DNA from: Ixodes scapularis
Taxonomy: Eukaryota > Arthropoda > Arachnida > Ixodida > Ixodidae
NCBI RefSeq assembly: GCF_016920785.2
Contig: NW_024609839.1
Location: forward strand, 19,035,085 to 19,099,084
Direction: 5' to 3'
Length of the DNA stretch: 64,000 nt
The position numbers and the translations under genes were made by a program. The notes under the pieces were generated by a model. That model did no database searches. It saw only the letters and a program-made list of their open reading frames with translations, and had not been told where the DNA came from. Positions 11,626-22,007 of the stretch are shown here, piece after piece; position 1 is the first letter of the stretch; every line of letters starts with the position of its first letter.

Positions 11626-14600
11626 TTAGTCCGGGATACCCTGGCTACGGCTGGCTATCCGGGCCCTTGTCACCAAGTCTTGCTGGATCCCAGGGTCCGG
11701 GCTGGTCAGACAGGCCATCCACTGCTCGTAGGATGGGGTGGGTTTGGGTGTGAGGTCCGGGGTTCGTTGGCATTCCCATACCTGATGGTAAAGGTTGCCG
11801 GGAGAAGGACAAAAATTACAAGTGGCGGGGTATTGAGCGGGATAGATGGCGTGAAGAAGGGTGCTGTGGGGATATGTGTTGGTCTGCAGTCTTCGGAGGG
11901 TGGTGGCTTCATCTCTTGATAATCTTGGGTGCGGTGCCGGGTATTTTATTCGGTCGTGACGGTAGTGGGCTAGTATGTCGGCATAGTTGATGAGCAGGTC
12001 GGTCGTGGGGGCAACAAGTGAGGTTGTTCCCTCTCGGGTAATGGCCCGGTGTGTATGCGCGCGGGCAGCGGCATGTGCCGCCTCATTACCTTCGAGGTGT
12101 TCGTGTCCGGGTACCCACACTAGGTGTACTTCGGGGAGCCGGGGGATGGACTTGAGGATGCGAAGCGCTGTTTTCGAGATGCGTCCCCGTAGGTAATTCC
12201 GACACGCTGCCTGAGAGTCTGTGAGCACTGTGATTATATCGTCGCCTGTCGTTGCGGCTAGGGCGATGGCAATTTCTTCGGCGGCTTCTGTAGATGTTGT
12301 GCGGACTGTGAGTGCGGTCATTTCTTGCCCTGCTGCATTGGTTACACATACAGCATGGGCTGGCTTATGCGGATACGGGGACGCGTCGGTGTATCTTGCA
12401 GTTGGGCTATCGCCATATTTGGTGTTCATGGTTCGTGCCCTAGCGATGCGCCGAGCCTTATTGTAAACCGGATGCATGTTCTTCGGGATCTGGGCTACAC
12501 GAATGGCTTTTCTTAGGTGCAGAGGTACTCGTTCTTTGTGGTCTTGCAAGGAGGGTGTCGCGTAGCCTAACTTTCTCAGTGTGGCTTGTCTGGTAGGTGT
12601 TAATTTAAGGCGTTCTAACTGGGAGATGTGATGTGCTTTTTGTAACTCTTCCCAGGTGTTGTGAATTCCTAGTAGCAACAAATTCTTTGTTGAAGTTTTG
12701 GGAGGTAGTCCTAAGGCGGTCTTGTATGCTTGGCGCAGGGCAATATTAAGTTTCGATTTTTCGGTTGTTTTGAGGGACAAATATGGCGTGCCATAGGCGA
12801 CCCGGCTAATGAGTATGGCTTGTACAATCCGTAATGTGTCAGATTCTTGCATGCCAAATCTACGATTTGATACACGGTGTATTAGGTGCATGAGTTGGGA
12901 GAGTGTCCGTTGAAGCAGTGCAATGGTGTGGGAACCAGATCCGTTTTGGGGGATCGTGAGGCCAAGAACACGGAGGTGGGGAACGTTGGGGACAGGTTTT
13001 CCTGCTATAGTGATCTCCGGATCCGGGATGCTTCGTTTACATTGGTGCGCTGTCTTTGTGCAGAGAGTAAGGAGGGCGGATTTTTTGGGCGCACACTCAA
13101 GGCCCCTGTCGCTGAGATATTGATCTGTTTCTTCGATGGCGCTTTGCATGGCGTCCTGTTGCTCACCCATGGATCCCGTAGGGGTCCATAGGGTGAGGTC
13201 ATCTGCGTAGATTGCGTGCCTTAGATGCGGGATATTTTGTAAGAGTGGTGGAAGGTCCTTCATAGCGATGTTAAAAAGAAGCGGTGATATCACGGAGCCT
13301 TGAGGGGTGCCTTTGGAGATGGTCTTAAATGTGTTCGAGCGGAGATGTCCGATGCCGATAGTTGCAGTACGACCGGTGAGGAAAGCCGTGATATAATCGT
13401 AGGTTCGTTGTCCGCAATCGATAGAGGTTAGTCCTTGAAGGATGGCTTGGTGGGAGATGTTGTCAAAAGCACCCTTGATGTCCAGGGCAAGGATGCAACG
13501 CTTGTGTGTGCTGGTGAGCCGATCGATGATTTCTTCTTTTAGTTGCAAGAGGACATCTTGGGTGGAGAGATGGGGTCGGAAGCCGTACATGGTGGTCGGG
13601 AAATGGCCGTGGTCTTCGATATATGGAGAGAGGCGGTTTTGCACCATATGTTCCAGGAGCTTTCCCACACATGACGTTAGGGAGATGGGTCGGAGGTTAC
13701 CTGGAGCAAGCGGTTTTCCGGGTTTTGGTATTAGGGCGATGTCAGCATGCTTCCACTGGGGGGGGGGGGGGGGGGGCAGCGTGCCGGCAGTCCAATGTTC
13801 GTTCATATAATTTAGGGGGGCCTCCAACGCAGTGACGTCGAGGTTCCGGATCAACTTATTGCGAATCTTGTCTTTGCCTGGCGTGGTGTTCCTGGTTAAG
13901 TTGTAAACCGCTGCTTCTATCTCCACAAGCGTGAAGGGGGCGTCCATTTCGGGATTGGGAGTGCCCATGTACGGTTGGGCGGGAGGCTGGGTCTTGTCGC
14001 TCGTATCATGCCACGGTTTCTTGAGCTCCTCGAGGAGCTCTTCTTCTGTGCCTTGATAATTATGAATAAGCCGTCTGAGCTGATGGACTGCGTTCGATCT
14101 AGATTCTTTGTTGCCCATAAGGGACCGAAGCAGGTGCCACGTTCGCCGGGTGCCGAGGGTACCCTGTAGCTTCGTGCAGAACTGCGACCAGTTCTGTTGG
14201 CTGAGGTGTATGGCATATGTTGCCGCTTCTAGTGTTATCTGGGCTATACGAAGACGAAGTCTTCGATTGGTTCTCCGTTTTTTCCAGCGTTTTGTTAGCC
14301 CTCGTCGGGCCTCCCATAGGTGTAAGAGGTGTGCGTCAATTGCGGGGCTGTCTTGGGTTAACGGTAATTCCTTAGTGTGCTTTTTAGCTGCCTCCAACAT
14401 TTGTGCTGTCCATTCTTCAATCGCGTGGATGGGACTGGTGGGTGTTATTTCCCGGAATTTTCTCCAATCGGTGAGACGGGCAGTGCCTATTCTTTGTGCT
14501 GCTGCCTCATGATGGGGGAGCTGTAGCTGTATGATATAATGGTCACTTCCCAATGTTTCTGTGAGGCATTCCCACGTTGGATCTTTGAGTCCATAAGTAA

Positions 14601-15204
14601 GCGTAAGGTCCGGAGTAGTGTCTCGTGAGACACTATTACCCATCCGCGTGGGGGTATCTGGGGTATTACACAAGTGAAGATTGTTTAGTCTAATGGCTTC
14701 ATGGAATTGCCTTCCTTTTTTGTTGTCCCTATGGTAACCCCATATTGTGTGATGCGCGTTGAAATCGCCAATGATCACCAGTCCGTGCCCTTTTGTTCTT
14801 TGTCTAACGGTCTTGAAGAGGCGGTCAATTTCATTGAGGGGTGACGATAGGGGGCTATATATGTTGAGGATGAAAAGGCTGGCTTGTGTCTTCTTTTTTG
14901 GGATAAGTTCTACGAAAACATACTCCAAAGTTGTGGGGAGGGTGTGTGCCTGCGCTGTCTGAGTTGTCTGGACCAAAGTGGCCGTTCGTGAGGCAGGATC
15001 GGTGATAAACGTGGTGTACCCGCTGAGCGTTATCTGATCTGTGCCAGTTTCCTGAAGAGCGATAACGGCCGGTGAATGTACGTTTGCAAACAGTGATAGT
15101 GAATTTTGCTTGCCGCGGTATGAGCGACAATTCCATTGCCAAATCATCAGTGGTGTTGGGGGAGACCTTTTAGGGTTCACCACTATGGTACTGTTCGCAT
15201 TCAT
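11626..15204 (-). CDS. LINE ORF2: endonuclease-reverse transcriptase-RNase H polyprotein
   Basis: An intact 1192-codon ORF2 counted from the first ATG (15,202-15,204); an open TTG-led extension to 15,339 also exists but lies over ORF1. The N-terminal APE-type endonuclease reads WQWNCRS, later GDFNAHHTIWG and a GSDHY end. RT follows with FGFRPHLSTQ-like, LDIKGAFDN, GTPQGSVISPLLFN and the catalytic YADD (about residue 665). RNase H comes next with RYTDAS, STEAAEE, LTDSQAA and GNEAAH (about 938-1040), then a C-terminal CX2CX8HX4C knuckle (CNFCPSPGNLYHQVWEC). This order is that of the I clade. It overlaps the end of ORF1 by about 35 nt in another frame. A 19-G run (13,758-13,776) adds extra prolines inside RT. 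The fourth RNase H acid appears as His. Confidence 0.9.
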   Translation of the reverse strand: MNANSTIVVNPKRSPPTPLMIWQWNCRSYRGKQNSLSLFANVHSPAVIALQETGTDQITLSGYTTFITDPASRTATLVQTTQTAQAHTLPTTLEYVFVELIPKKKTQASLFILNIYSPLSSPLNEIDRLFKTVRQRTKGHGLVIIGDFNAHHTIWGYHRDNKKGRQFHEAIRLNNLHLCNTPDTPTRMGNSVSRDTTPDLTLTYGLKDPTWECLTETLGSDHYIIQLQLPHHEAAAQRIGTARLTDWRKFREITPTSPIHAIEEWTAQMLEAAKKHTKELPLTQDSPAIDAHLLHLWEARRGLTKRWKKRRTNRRLRLRIAQITLEAATYAIHLSQQNWSQFCTKLQGTLGTRRTWHLLRSLMGNKESRSNAVHQLRRLIHNYQGTEEELLEELKKPWHDTSDKTQPPAQPYMGTPNPEMDAPFTLVEIEAAVYNLTRNTTPGKDKIRNKLIRNLDVTALEAPLNYMNEHWTAGTLPPPPPPQWKHADIALIPKPGKPLAPGNLRPISLTSCVGKLLEHMVQNRLSPYIEDHGHFPTTMYGFRPHLSTQDVLLQLKEEIIDRLTSTHKRCILALDIKGAFDNISHQAILQGLTSIDCGQRTYDYITAFLTGRTATIGIGHLRSNTFKTISKGTPQGSVISPLLFNIAMKDLPPLLQNIPHLRHAIYADDLTLWTPTGSMGEQQDAMQSAIEETDQYLSDRGLECAPKKSALLTLCTKTAHQCKRSIPDPEITIAGKPVPNVPHLRVLGLTIPQNGSGSHTIALLQRTLSQLMHLIHRVSNRRFGMQESDTLRIVQAILISRVAYGTPYLSLKTTEKSKLNIALRQAYKTALGLPPKTSTKNLLLLGIHNTWEELQKAHHISQLERLKLTPTRQATLRKLGYATPSLQDHKERVPLHLRKAIRVAQIPKNMHPVYNKARRIARARTMNTKYGDSPTARYTDASPYPHKPAHAVCVTNAAGQEMTALTVRTTSTEAAEEIAIALAATTGDDIITVLTDSQAACRNYLRGRISKTALRILKSIPRLPEVHLVWVPGHEHLEGNEAAHAAARAHTHRAITREGTTSLVAPTTDLLINYADILAHYRHDRIKYPAPHPRLSRDEATTLRRLQTNTYPHSTLLHAIYPAQYPATCNFCPSPGNLYHQVWECQRTPDLTPKPTPSYEQWMACLTSPDPGIQQDLVTRARIASRSQGIPD

Positions 15205-16037
15205 CGTCGGAGGGCGTAATTCTAGGTGGGTCACTGGGGGCGGGTTGCTTGGTCTTCTTTCGCGTCTTGCGCTTGACTGTCTCGTTGGCTTCCTGCCTTT
15301 TTTCAATCGGATCGATACGGTGTTCAATTTTTTGGCCAAGCTCGTGAATTAATCTTTCGAGCCTTCCAATATCTTGTAGGGTTGGAAACACGGAGGGCTG
15401 TGGCGTTGGGTGCGGAGTGGGCGTTGCTTGCACAGCACTGTGCGCCGGTGCATTCGTGATTATTTCTAAGTGGGACATTAGCTCTTCTATACGACGTTCT
15501 AACTTCTCGGTGCGTTCCGCTTGCAGTTCAAGTTGTTTTCTTAGTTGCGCATTCTCCCGTTCTAGTGTTTTGATGCGGCTGTTTTTATCTTCCACAGAGG
15601 CTAACTGTGCGGGCAATGGGGGGAAATCATTCAGGGCCGTTTCTGGGGAAGCGACAATGGCGGACCACCTTCCTTGTTGCGAAGGGAAGTGGCGTCGTTG
15701 GGTGTTGGCCTGCGTGTGAGGGGGAGGTGGTGGGTGAGCTCCTGGAACCTGGTGATGAGGCTGCCGCTAGTCTGTCGGCGTAGTCCGAGCAAAGCGCTCC
15801 CGGACGTGAAGTGGCGGCGGTGGTGGGCGGAGCTTCTTACGGCAGTCTTTGCTAGCCGTCAGGTGGTCGAGTCCACACAGCTTACATTTTGGGGTGCACG
15901 TGTGTTCCGGCGCAGGATTTCGTTCATGACACCGCTCGCACACAGTCACCTCCGGATTAGGGCAGATATCCCGTCTGTGCCCAATGTCACCACAGAGTGA
16001 GCAACACTGGATGGAGTGTCTGTATGGGCGGCAGCGA
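15170..16037 (-). pseudogene. LINE ORF1 (Gag-like zinc-knuckle protein), truncated with one stop
   Basis: ORF1 of the same LINE; it would bind element RNA. Reading from the truncated 5' end, there are three cysteine-histidine knuckles (CSLCGDIGHRRDIC, then CERC..HTC, then CKLCGLDH..C), a proline-rich stretch, and a coiled-coil-like segment with RENAQLRKQLELQ. The frame is open throughout except for a single TAG at 15,767-15,769, so two open stretches belong to one ORF. The N terminus is lost at the TSD boundary (16,037). ORF1 ends at 15,170, inside the start of ORF2. Confidence 0.8.
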
Positions 16038-16803
16038 GGGAATGGTGACATTCTGCGGAAAGTTCCTCCCTGACCTCTGCTTTGGTAAAAAACGTTCAAG
16101 CGATCTTCGATGCACCTAAACCGCAAGCCTCAAAACAGTTAAGGTCGTTTCTGGGAATGGTGACATTCTGCGGAAAGTTCCTCCCTGGCCTCTCCACAAA
16201 AATAGCGCCGCTGAACGAGTTACTGAAAAAGGACGTCGTCTGGACCTGGAGCCTGCGCTGTCAAGACGTTTTTGGCATGATGAAGAGGCTTCTGGTTGAC
16301 GCACCTGTCCTGGCACATTACGACCCCAAGGCCTTCAGGTGTCGTGTGAAGCCTCGGCATACGGTCTGGGAGCCGTCCTGTCCAGGGTGTACTCCAACGG
16401 CGACACACGGCCTGTCGCGTTTGCGTCGAGAACCTTGACATCGAGTGAAAAGAACTACAGCCAACCGGAAAAGGAGGCACTGGCTATTGTGTTTGGCGTG
16501 ATGAAGATTTTCACGTCTACTTGTTTGGACGATCATTTGTGTTGGCCACTGATCCCGAACCGCTGCAAACCATTCTTGGTCCAAAGACGGGAATTGCGAG
16601 CACTGCTGTCGCACGTCTGCAGAGGTGGGCTACTACCCTTTCGCTTATCAGTAGCGATTGGATTCCTCGTCACGACTCGCAGTTCCTGGGTTCCGGAATT
16701 ATGACTGCGAGGATGACGTCGGGGCGTTCCTCAGTCGTCGGCTGCAGTCTTTTCCGTTAAGCAAAGAAATCGCACAATTTACAGCCAAAGATAAAGAGCT
16801 CTG
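16038..16803 (+). pseudogene. Gypsy RT end and RNase H
   Basis: Continuation of the gypsy pol frame after the LINE: the connection domain (TFCGKFLPGLSTKIAPLNEL, DVVWTWS), then RNase H with FASRTL, KNYSQPEKEALAIVFG and a decayed end that normally reads as the ALSRLP motif (here GAFLSRRLQ). Several frames are used, so the gene is broken. A 115-bp out-of-frame tandem duplication is present: copy A is 11,465-11,549 plus 16,049-16,078, copy B is 16,079-16,193. Coding similarity stops at about 16,803, where the next LINE begins. Confidence 0.75.
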
Positions 16804-16807
16804 TCAA

Positions 16808-17156
16808 GTGGGCTCGGGTGCTGTGGCGACGACATGGCTCTCATGCCGCGATTCTGCGTTTCGTAGGGAATCCTTTCGTTTTTCCTGCTCTGGTCTTTAC
16901 CCTCGGCTCCTGTTTCGACCGGCATCTCCCTTCCGCTGGTACCATCGTCTGAGTGCAGCAGCCACATGCGCCTGTTCAGCTGTATCACCTTGGATCAGCC
17001 ATCTCGGATGCTCCCAATCTTCGGCACAACGGCGTCAGCAACAGCGACATCAGTTCCCGCCCCCTACATAAATAGCATGCTACGCGAACCCTACTCCAGT
17101 GGGCTCGGGAGCAGTGGCGACGACATGGCTCCCATGCCGCGTTTCTGCGTTTCGCT
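16808..17156 (+). promoter_or_regulatory. LINE 5' UTR tandem monomers, likely internal promoter
   Basis: The block GTGGGCTCGGGTGCTGTGGC at 16,808 recurs with few changes at 17,097, about 290 bp later, and similarity continues through CATGCCGCG and TTCTGCGTTTCG. Tandem 5' monomers acting as internal promoters are known in several LINE families. CTACATAAATAG between them could serve as a TATA-like box. Promoter activity is inference. Confidence 0.5.
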
Positions 17157-17262
17157 GGTGTGTAAACAATTTTCACTCTATGCTAAAAAATACGACAATC
17201 GTTGCTTTCTTTTGCTCCCGAACCCAGGAGAGCTGGGCGATATTGCTTGTGATTGATTTTCG

Positions 17263-17529
17263 ATGCTGTTATTGTTGTTACGCTCCGGCGTCGACGAGAC
17301 GAATCCGGGCCCTCTTAGTCGATCGGAGGCTGCTCTTGAGGTTGAATCTCTACCTGATGAGCCGTCCGAGCAGATGTCTGTTATTGTTCACCTTATGAAA
17401 GACCTTATATTTCAAGCAATTTCTGATTCTCATGGATCATGGCAACAATCTGAGAAACAGTTGAGGACATTTCTTGCGGGAACTATTGACACACTTCAGG
17501 CTGTGCAATCAAGCGTGCTCATCGCTTAG
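17263..17529 (+). pseudogene. LINE ORF1 N-terminal remnant with 2A-like motif
   Basis: An 89-codon frame opens MLLLLLRSGVDETNPGP. CR1-type elements often have an ORF1 that begins with a 2A-like peptide of consensus D(V/I)ExNPGP, which causes ribosome skipping. Here the NPGP core is intact, but the D-V order is inverted to V-D (17,287-17,313). A charged, helical stretch (PSEQMSVIVHLMKDLIF) follows and the frame ends at 17,529. Most of a normal ORF1 is missing, and frameshifts lie downstream. Without the first aspartate the motif may not work. Confidence 0.55.
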
Positions 17530-17879
17530 GGTTCGGCGAATAAATATCGCCCCCTCATAGTTAAATTTTCAAGCTACAAAATAAAAGACAGCATATCTTT
17601 AGCACGCTCCAAATCGAAAGAAAACAACCTCAATGTTAGCGAAGATTTCTCGCCTGCTACGCGTTACGTTCGAAAAAAAAAAATAATTGAGTTGGCTCAA
17701 AAACCAGCGAGGAGCACCACCGTTTCAGCTTCGCCATAACAAACTCGTCATAAACAGGAGGCAGTACATGTATGACACTGCAACTGAAAGCGTGATACGA
17801 CTTGCGTCAGGACATACCCCTGATAACCGCCAGCCCATTCTTTCGACACGTGGTCAGAGATAGGAAAACGCGAGGGGCA

Positions 17880-18480
17880 GTGGACGAATTTTATCTAATA
17901 TTTCGTTACTTTTTTCTATCATTTGGAGCGTTATTAACAAGCATGATTCCTTAACTTCTGCCGCAGATAGCAGCAATGCTTACGTTATAGCTCTAACTGA
18001 GACCTGGCTGCACTCTCAGTTCCGAGATCATAAAATTTTCCAAGACGCGTATCGTTTTTTTGTTTATCGCTGTGACCGCATAACACGTCAGGGAGGCGGT
18101 GTTCTTTTGCCAATATATGAAGAATTTTCATCTCAGCGTATATATGTCCCTGATGACTTAGAGATTGTGTGGGCTATCACGGAACTTGGTCAGCAAAGAA
18201 TTGTCATTGGTGTTTGCTATCCCCCCCCCCCCCCCTCCACACTCATTCTTCTAGTTTCGTAAATGATCGACACGATGTAACCAAACTTGTCACAACTTGC
18301 TAACCACATTACCTTTAGTTTTGTTTGGTGATTTCAATATTCCAAATATAACATGGGATGGCGAGACACCCAGCATGGCCCCCTTTTCCACACTAGCTAT
18401 AACAACTTACCAGAACGACCTCATCTGTCGCGAACCTCCTAGATCTTATACTTACACCTCAGCCCGATCTTGTAACTGAC
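17880..18480 (+). pseudogene. CR1-like LINE endonuclease domain, broken
   Basis: Frames between 17,980 and 18,480 read ALTETWLHSQF, then YRFFVYRCDR and GGGVLLP, then GVCY next to a run of 15 C (18,221-18,235), then LFGDFNIPNITWDG. These are the E-T-W, GGG and GDFN landmarks of an APE-type endonuclease of CR1/Jockey LINEs. The C run and neighbouring indels shift the frame, and the SDH end falls in a stop-containing part, so no active enzyme is encoded. Confidence 0.7.
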
Positions 18481-18579
18481 ATCACTTAATTACCCGGCCT
18501 GAGCGATCATTTCCTACTTTCACTTCGCATAAACCGGTCGCAACCTAAAACCATTAAAAACGCGAAATCTCTGCGAAGC

Positions 18580-21500
18580 TACAGGAGTGCGAACTTTGAA
18601 GCCATAAATACTGAATTATCCGTGTTTCTTGATGTATGCTTGAAGGATTTTGATAAACGTAACGTACAAAATAACTGGGATATGTTTGTAACCAAAGTTA
18701 GTGCTCTAAAAAATAAGTACATCACTACTCGCACTATCATCTCTAACAGTAACGCACCGTGGTTTAACGTTCGCATAAAACACCTATCTAACAAAAAAAA
18801 GCGACTGTTCAGGTCAGCTAAACGCTCTTCAAACGATGCGCGCTGGGCCTCTTATGAGCTTGTTTCTGTGGAATACGTAACAGCGACAACAGAAGCTAAA
18901 AAAGAGTATCTTCAAAATACTTTGCCAGTCATGCTAACAACTAACACAAAAAAACGTTTTGGCGCCTTATTAACGCAAAAAATAATAACGATATCACCCT
19001 CGTCAACCAGAGATGGTAATGTCATTCCCTCTAATCAATGTTCCATCGTTCTTAAAGATATATTTTCACGCAATCTTTTTGTAACTACAAACGTCCCATT
19101 ACCTAATATAAACTCATGTTATTACCTTGCGATGTTTCCTGCTATAATTGATCTCAGTGGTGTTGAAAACATAAATAGATCACTTAAACAACCCTCTGCC
19201 CCTGTCTGCGATTTAATTGACCCTAAATATTTAAAAGTTATCAGTGTTTAGTCTTCTATTACTCTCTCAAACGTTTTCCAAAGACAATCGCTTGATGGTG
19301 CTTTCCCTCCTGCTGACTGGACGGTGGGGAAGGTTGTTCCACTCCACAAATCAGGTTGCAAGAATTTTCCCCTTAATTATCGACCAGATTCGCTCACGAG
19401 CATCCTGTGTAAAATTTTAGAGCACATACTCTTTTCTAACCTCGCCAATTTTCTTGAATCGAATTCGTTTTTCACACTTTCATAACACAGCTTCCGCAAA
19501 CCTTATTCGTGCGAAACTCAATTGGTATTTCTCACTGATAAACTAAACACCATTCTTGACCGATCATCACTTGCCGACTGCATGTTCTTAGACTAGTTGA
19601 AAGCATTTGATAAGCTGTGTCATATGCTTTTACTTCTTAAATTAATTTTGAACGATCTTGTCTCGTACGGAATTCGTGGCCGAATGCTCTCACTCATCAA
19701 AAGCTTTTTGGAAGACAGATATTTTCATGTCAAGCTTGGTACAACCTTCTCTCGTAGTTTCGTCCAAGAGAATGGAGTTCCAGAAGGTGGTGTTCATAGC
19801 GTAAGACTATTTTTAATAAAAATGAACTCTATTGCAAAGTCTATCCCACAATCACTTTCCTATTCCCTTTACGTAGATGACTTGCAGATCTCTTGCTGTT
19901 CGTGTAACATTTCCGTCTGCGAGAGACAACTTCAGCTGGGAGTTAATAGTCTGATGAGGTGGGCTGATGCCAATGGGTTTAGTTTTTCACCAGAGAAGTC
20001 AGTAGGTGTCAACTTTTCATTACGTAGGAGCATGATCCTAGAGCCTAGTCTTACCCTGAGGGGGCAGGCAATTCCTGTCCGTAATGAACACAAGTTTCTA
20101 GGAGTGATATTCGATAAAGAGTTGAATTTCCGTAGTCATGTACTTTACCTGAAACAGAAATGCGCAAGGTCAATCAACCTCCTAACGGTGCTTTCACACA
20201 AGTCTTGGGGTAGCGAATGGGAATGCCTCCTTCGTCTCTATCGCTGCTTGGTTCTTTCAAAATTGGATTATGGATGTGTAGTGTATGGATCCGCACGTCA
20301 ATCTACCCTTCAGGTGTTGGACCCGATCCACCATCAAGGTCTGAGGCTTTCCACTGGTGCTTTTCGGACGTCCCATATTCCTAGCCTATATGCTGAGAGT
20401 GATGAATATTCACTTGAAAAAAGACGGTTTTATTTAGGCTTCCAGTATGCATTAAGAATTCGCTCTGTCCCTTCTCATCCGATCCAGGAAGCAATTCAGG
20501 ATTCTCGCTATGAAACTACATTCCAGAACAAGCCATCTGTCGTACCCCCTTTTACGCAGAGAATTAAAACATATTCGCAGGCTTAAAACCTTGACAGTTT
20601 CAGCCTAGTTGCCCGACTTCCACTGGCAATGGCTCCTTGGGAGTGCGTAGCACCCATAATCAATTTTACTCTGATCAAATATAATAAGCGGCAAACTCCT
20701 GTTGCTGCCCTGCAGCAGGAGTTTGCCCAGGTTGCTTATACGTGCAGTAATTGTAGGAGTTTCTTCACAGATGGTAGTAAGAGTGACTCTGCTGTTGGCT
20801 GTGCTGTTATAAGCGAGACATGGAAGGTTGTTAGGCGTCTTGATGCCAGAGCCTCGATATTTACTGCAGAATTATATGCTTTAATTTTAGCTGTTGGATT
20901 CATTATAGAAAACGCTATCCAGCATTCTGTTATCTACTCTGACTCTCTCAGCGCTTTAAAGGCACTTGCTTCTTTGGAAGTACCAAAGAATACCTTGGTT
21001 ACTAGGCTCCGGAACATTGTGCACAGTGCAGCAAAATCACATTTACACATCCATTTCTGTTGGATGCCTAGTCACGTCGGTATTCAGGGAAATGAGGATG
21101 CTGATAGAGCTGCCAGTACGTGCATTGAGAGGCAAGTGGATATCAAGTGCATTCCGTACACTGATTACAAACACAGTTTTAAAACAGCAATCCAGAAAAA
21201 ATGGCAGTTAGAATGGGACATGGAAATACACAATAAGCTTCATTGTGTGAAACCTACCCTGCGGGAATGGGCAAGTTGCCGACACAGGGAGCGCTTCTTT
21301 GAGGTTGTGCTCTGTCGTCTGAGACTGGGACACACCCATCTCACGCATGCGTACCTCCTACGGGTAGAGGCAGCTCCAAAATGTGAACACTGTAGCGAGT
21401 CTTGGAGTGTCTTGCATATTCTTGTCGTATGTCCTAAGTACCATCACGAACGCACCACTTTTTTCTCTACCTTTTTCCGGAATCGTGTCCCGTTCCACCC

Positions 21501-21588
21501 GGCATTATTATTGGGTGACGAACCTCTTGTGCCGCACCGTCAAGTTTTTAAGTTTTTATATAGTATTGGCATCCTACATCGGCTATGA
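18580..21588 (+). pseudogene. LINE ORF2 RT-RNase H, in-frame mosaic with four stops
   Basis: One frame is open from about 18,580 to 21,588 except for nonsense codons at 19,249, 19,484, 19,594 and 20,584; no frameshift is needed. The first part (to about 19,645) has CR1-like landmarks: NAPWFNVRIK, VGKVVPLHKSG, LTSILCKILEHI, SCETQL and KAFDKLCH. From LNDLVSYGIRGRML onward the sequence is of the RNase H-bearing I/Jockey kind: NGVPEGGVHS, catalytic YVDDLQIS, NEHKFLGVIFDKEL, SKLDYGCVVYGSA, then RNase H with FFTDGSK, TAELYAL, IYSDSLSA and GNEDADRAA, and a knuckle CEHCSESWSVLHIL. All RNase H acids are present. Either one element recombined with another, or one inserted in the other; the preserved frame favours the first. 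Confidence 0.75.
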
Positions 21589-22007
21589 ATTTTACGTTTG
21601 CCTGAAGATTAACGGTGGCAGAGTGCCGGCGATCATGTGTCGTTGGCACAATCTCGCCAACTTCCTAGTGTGAATGAAATTCTTTTAGAATGCCTCTGGT
21701 TAGCAGAGCATCGGATAAAAGTTTCTGGAGGCCTTAATAGGCCTGGATCTTGTAAACTTTTTAAACATTAATTCCCCATATTTTTAATGAAACTACCTAC
21801 TATAGGTCTTTTCAGTACTGCCTTTAACCTACCCTATGTTTGGCACACTATGGCCTTAGTTGCCGCTGTGCCGTTAAACACCTCATTTTCTTCTTCTGCA
21901 TATAATTATGTCAACATGCCGGCAGCGAGCACAGTGACTTCTGTTTTTGTGAGATGCATAAACAATGTGACTGCCACGTAAAAAATAAAAGAAAAAAAAA
22001 ACGAAAA

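Larger units (their letters stand above)
11550..16037 (-). mobile_element. I-type LINE, 5' truncated, inserted in gypsy RT
   Basis: A non-LTR retrotransposon of about 4.5 kb on the minus strand. It carries ORF1 with zinc knuckles and ORF2 with endonuclease, RT and RNase H, and ends in a TCATCATCATCA tail. It is bounded by an exact 11-bp duplication, GGGAATGGTGA, at 11,539-11,549 and 16,038-16,048, as expected from target-primed reverse transcription. The 5' end falls inside ORF1, so the copy is 5' truncated. ORF2 has no stop, which points to a recent insertion. Confidence 0.9.
16804..22007 (+). mobile_element. LINE with CR1-like front and I/Jockey-like back, inserted in gypsy
   Basis: A 5.2-kb non-LTR element on the plus strand: 5' UTR with two related monomers (16,808-17,156), ORF1 start with a 2A-like motif (17,263), endonuclease (17,880-18,480), RT and RNase H (18,580-21,588), a 3' UTR and an A-rich end at about 21,979-22,007. 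It interrupts gypsy pol just after RNase H. No clear target duplication was found. Confidence 0.75.

Noticed and set aside
13442..13810. 122-codon plus-strand frame with proline/glycine run
   Set aside because: Antisense shadow of LINE ORF2, created partly by the G19 run.
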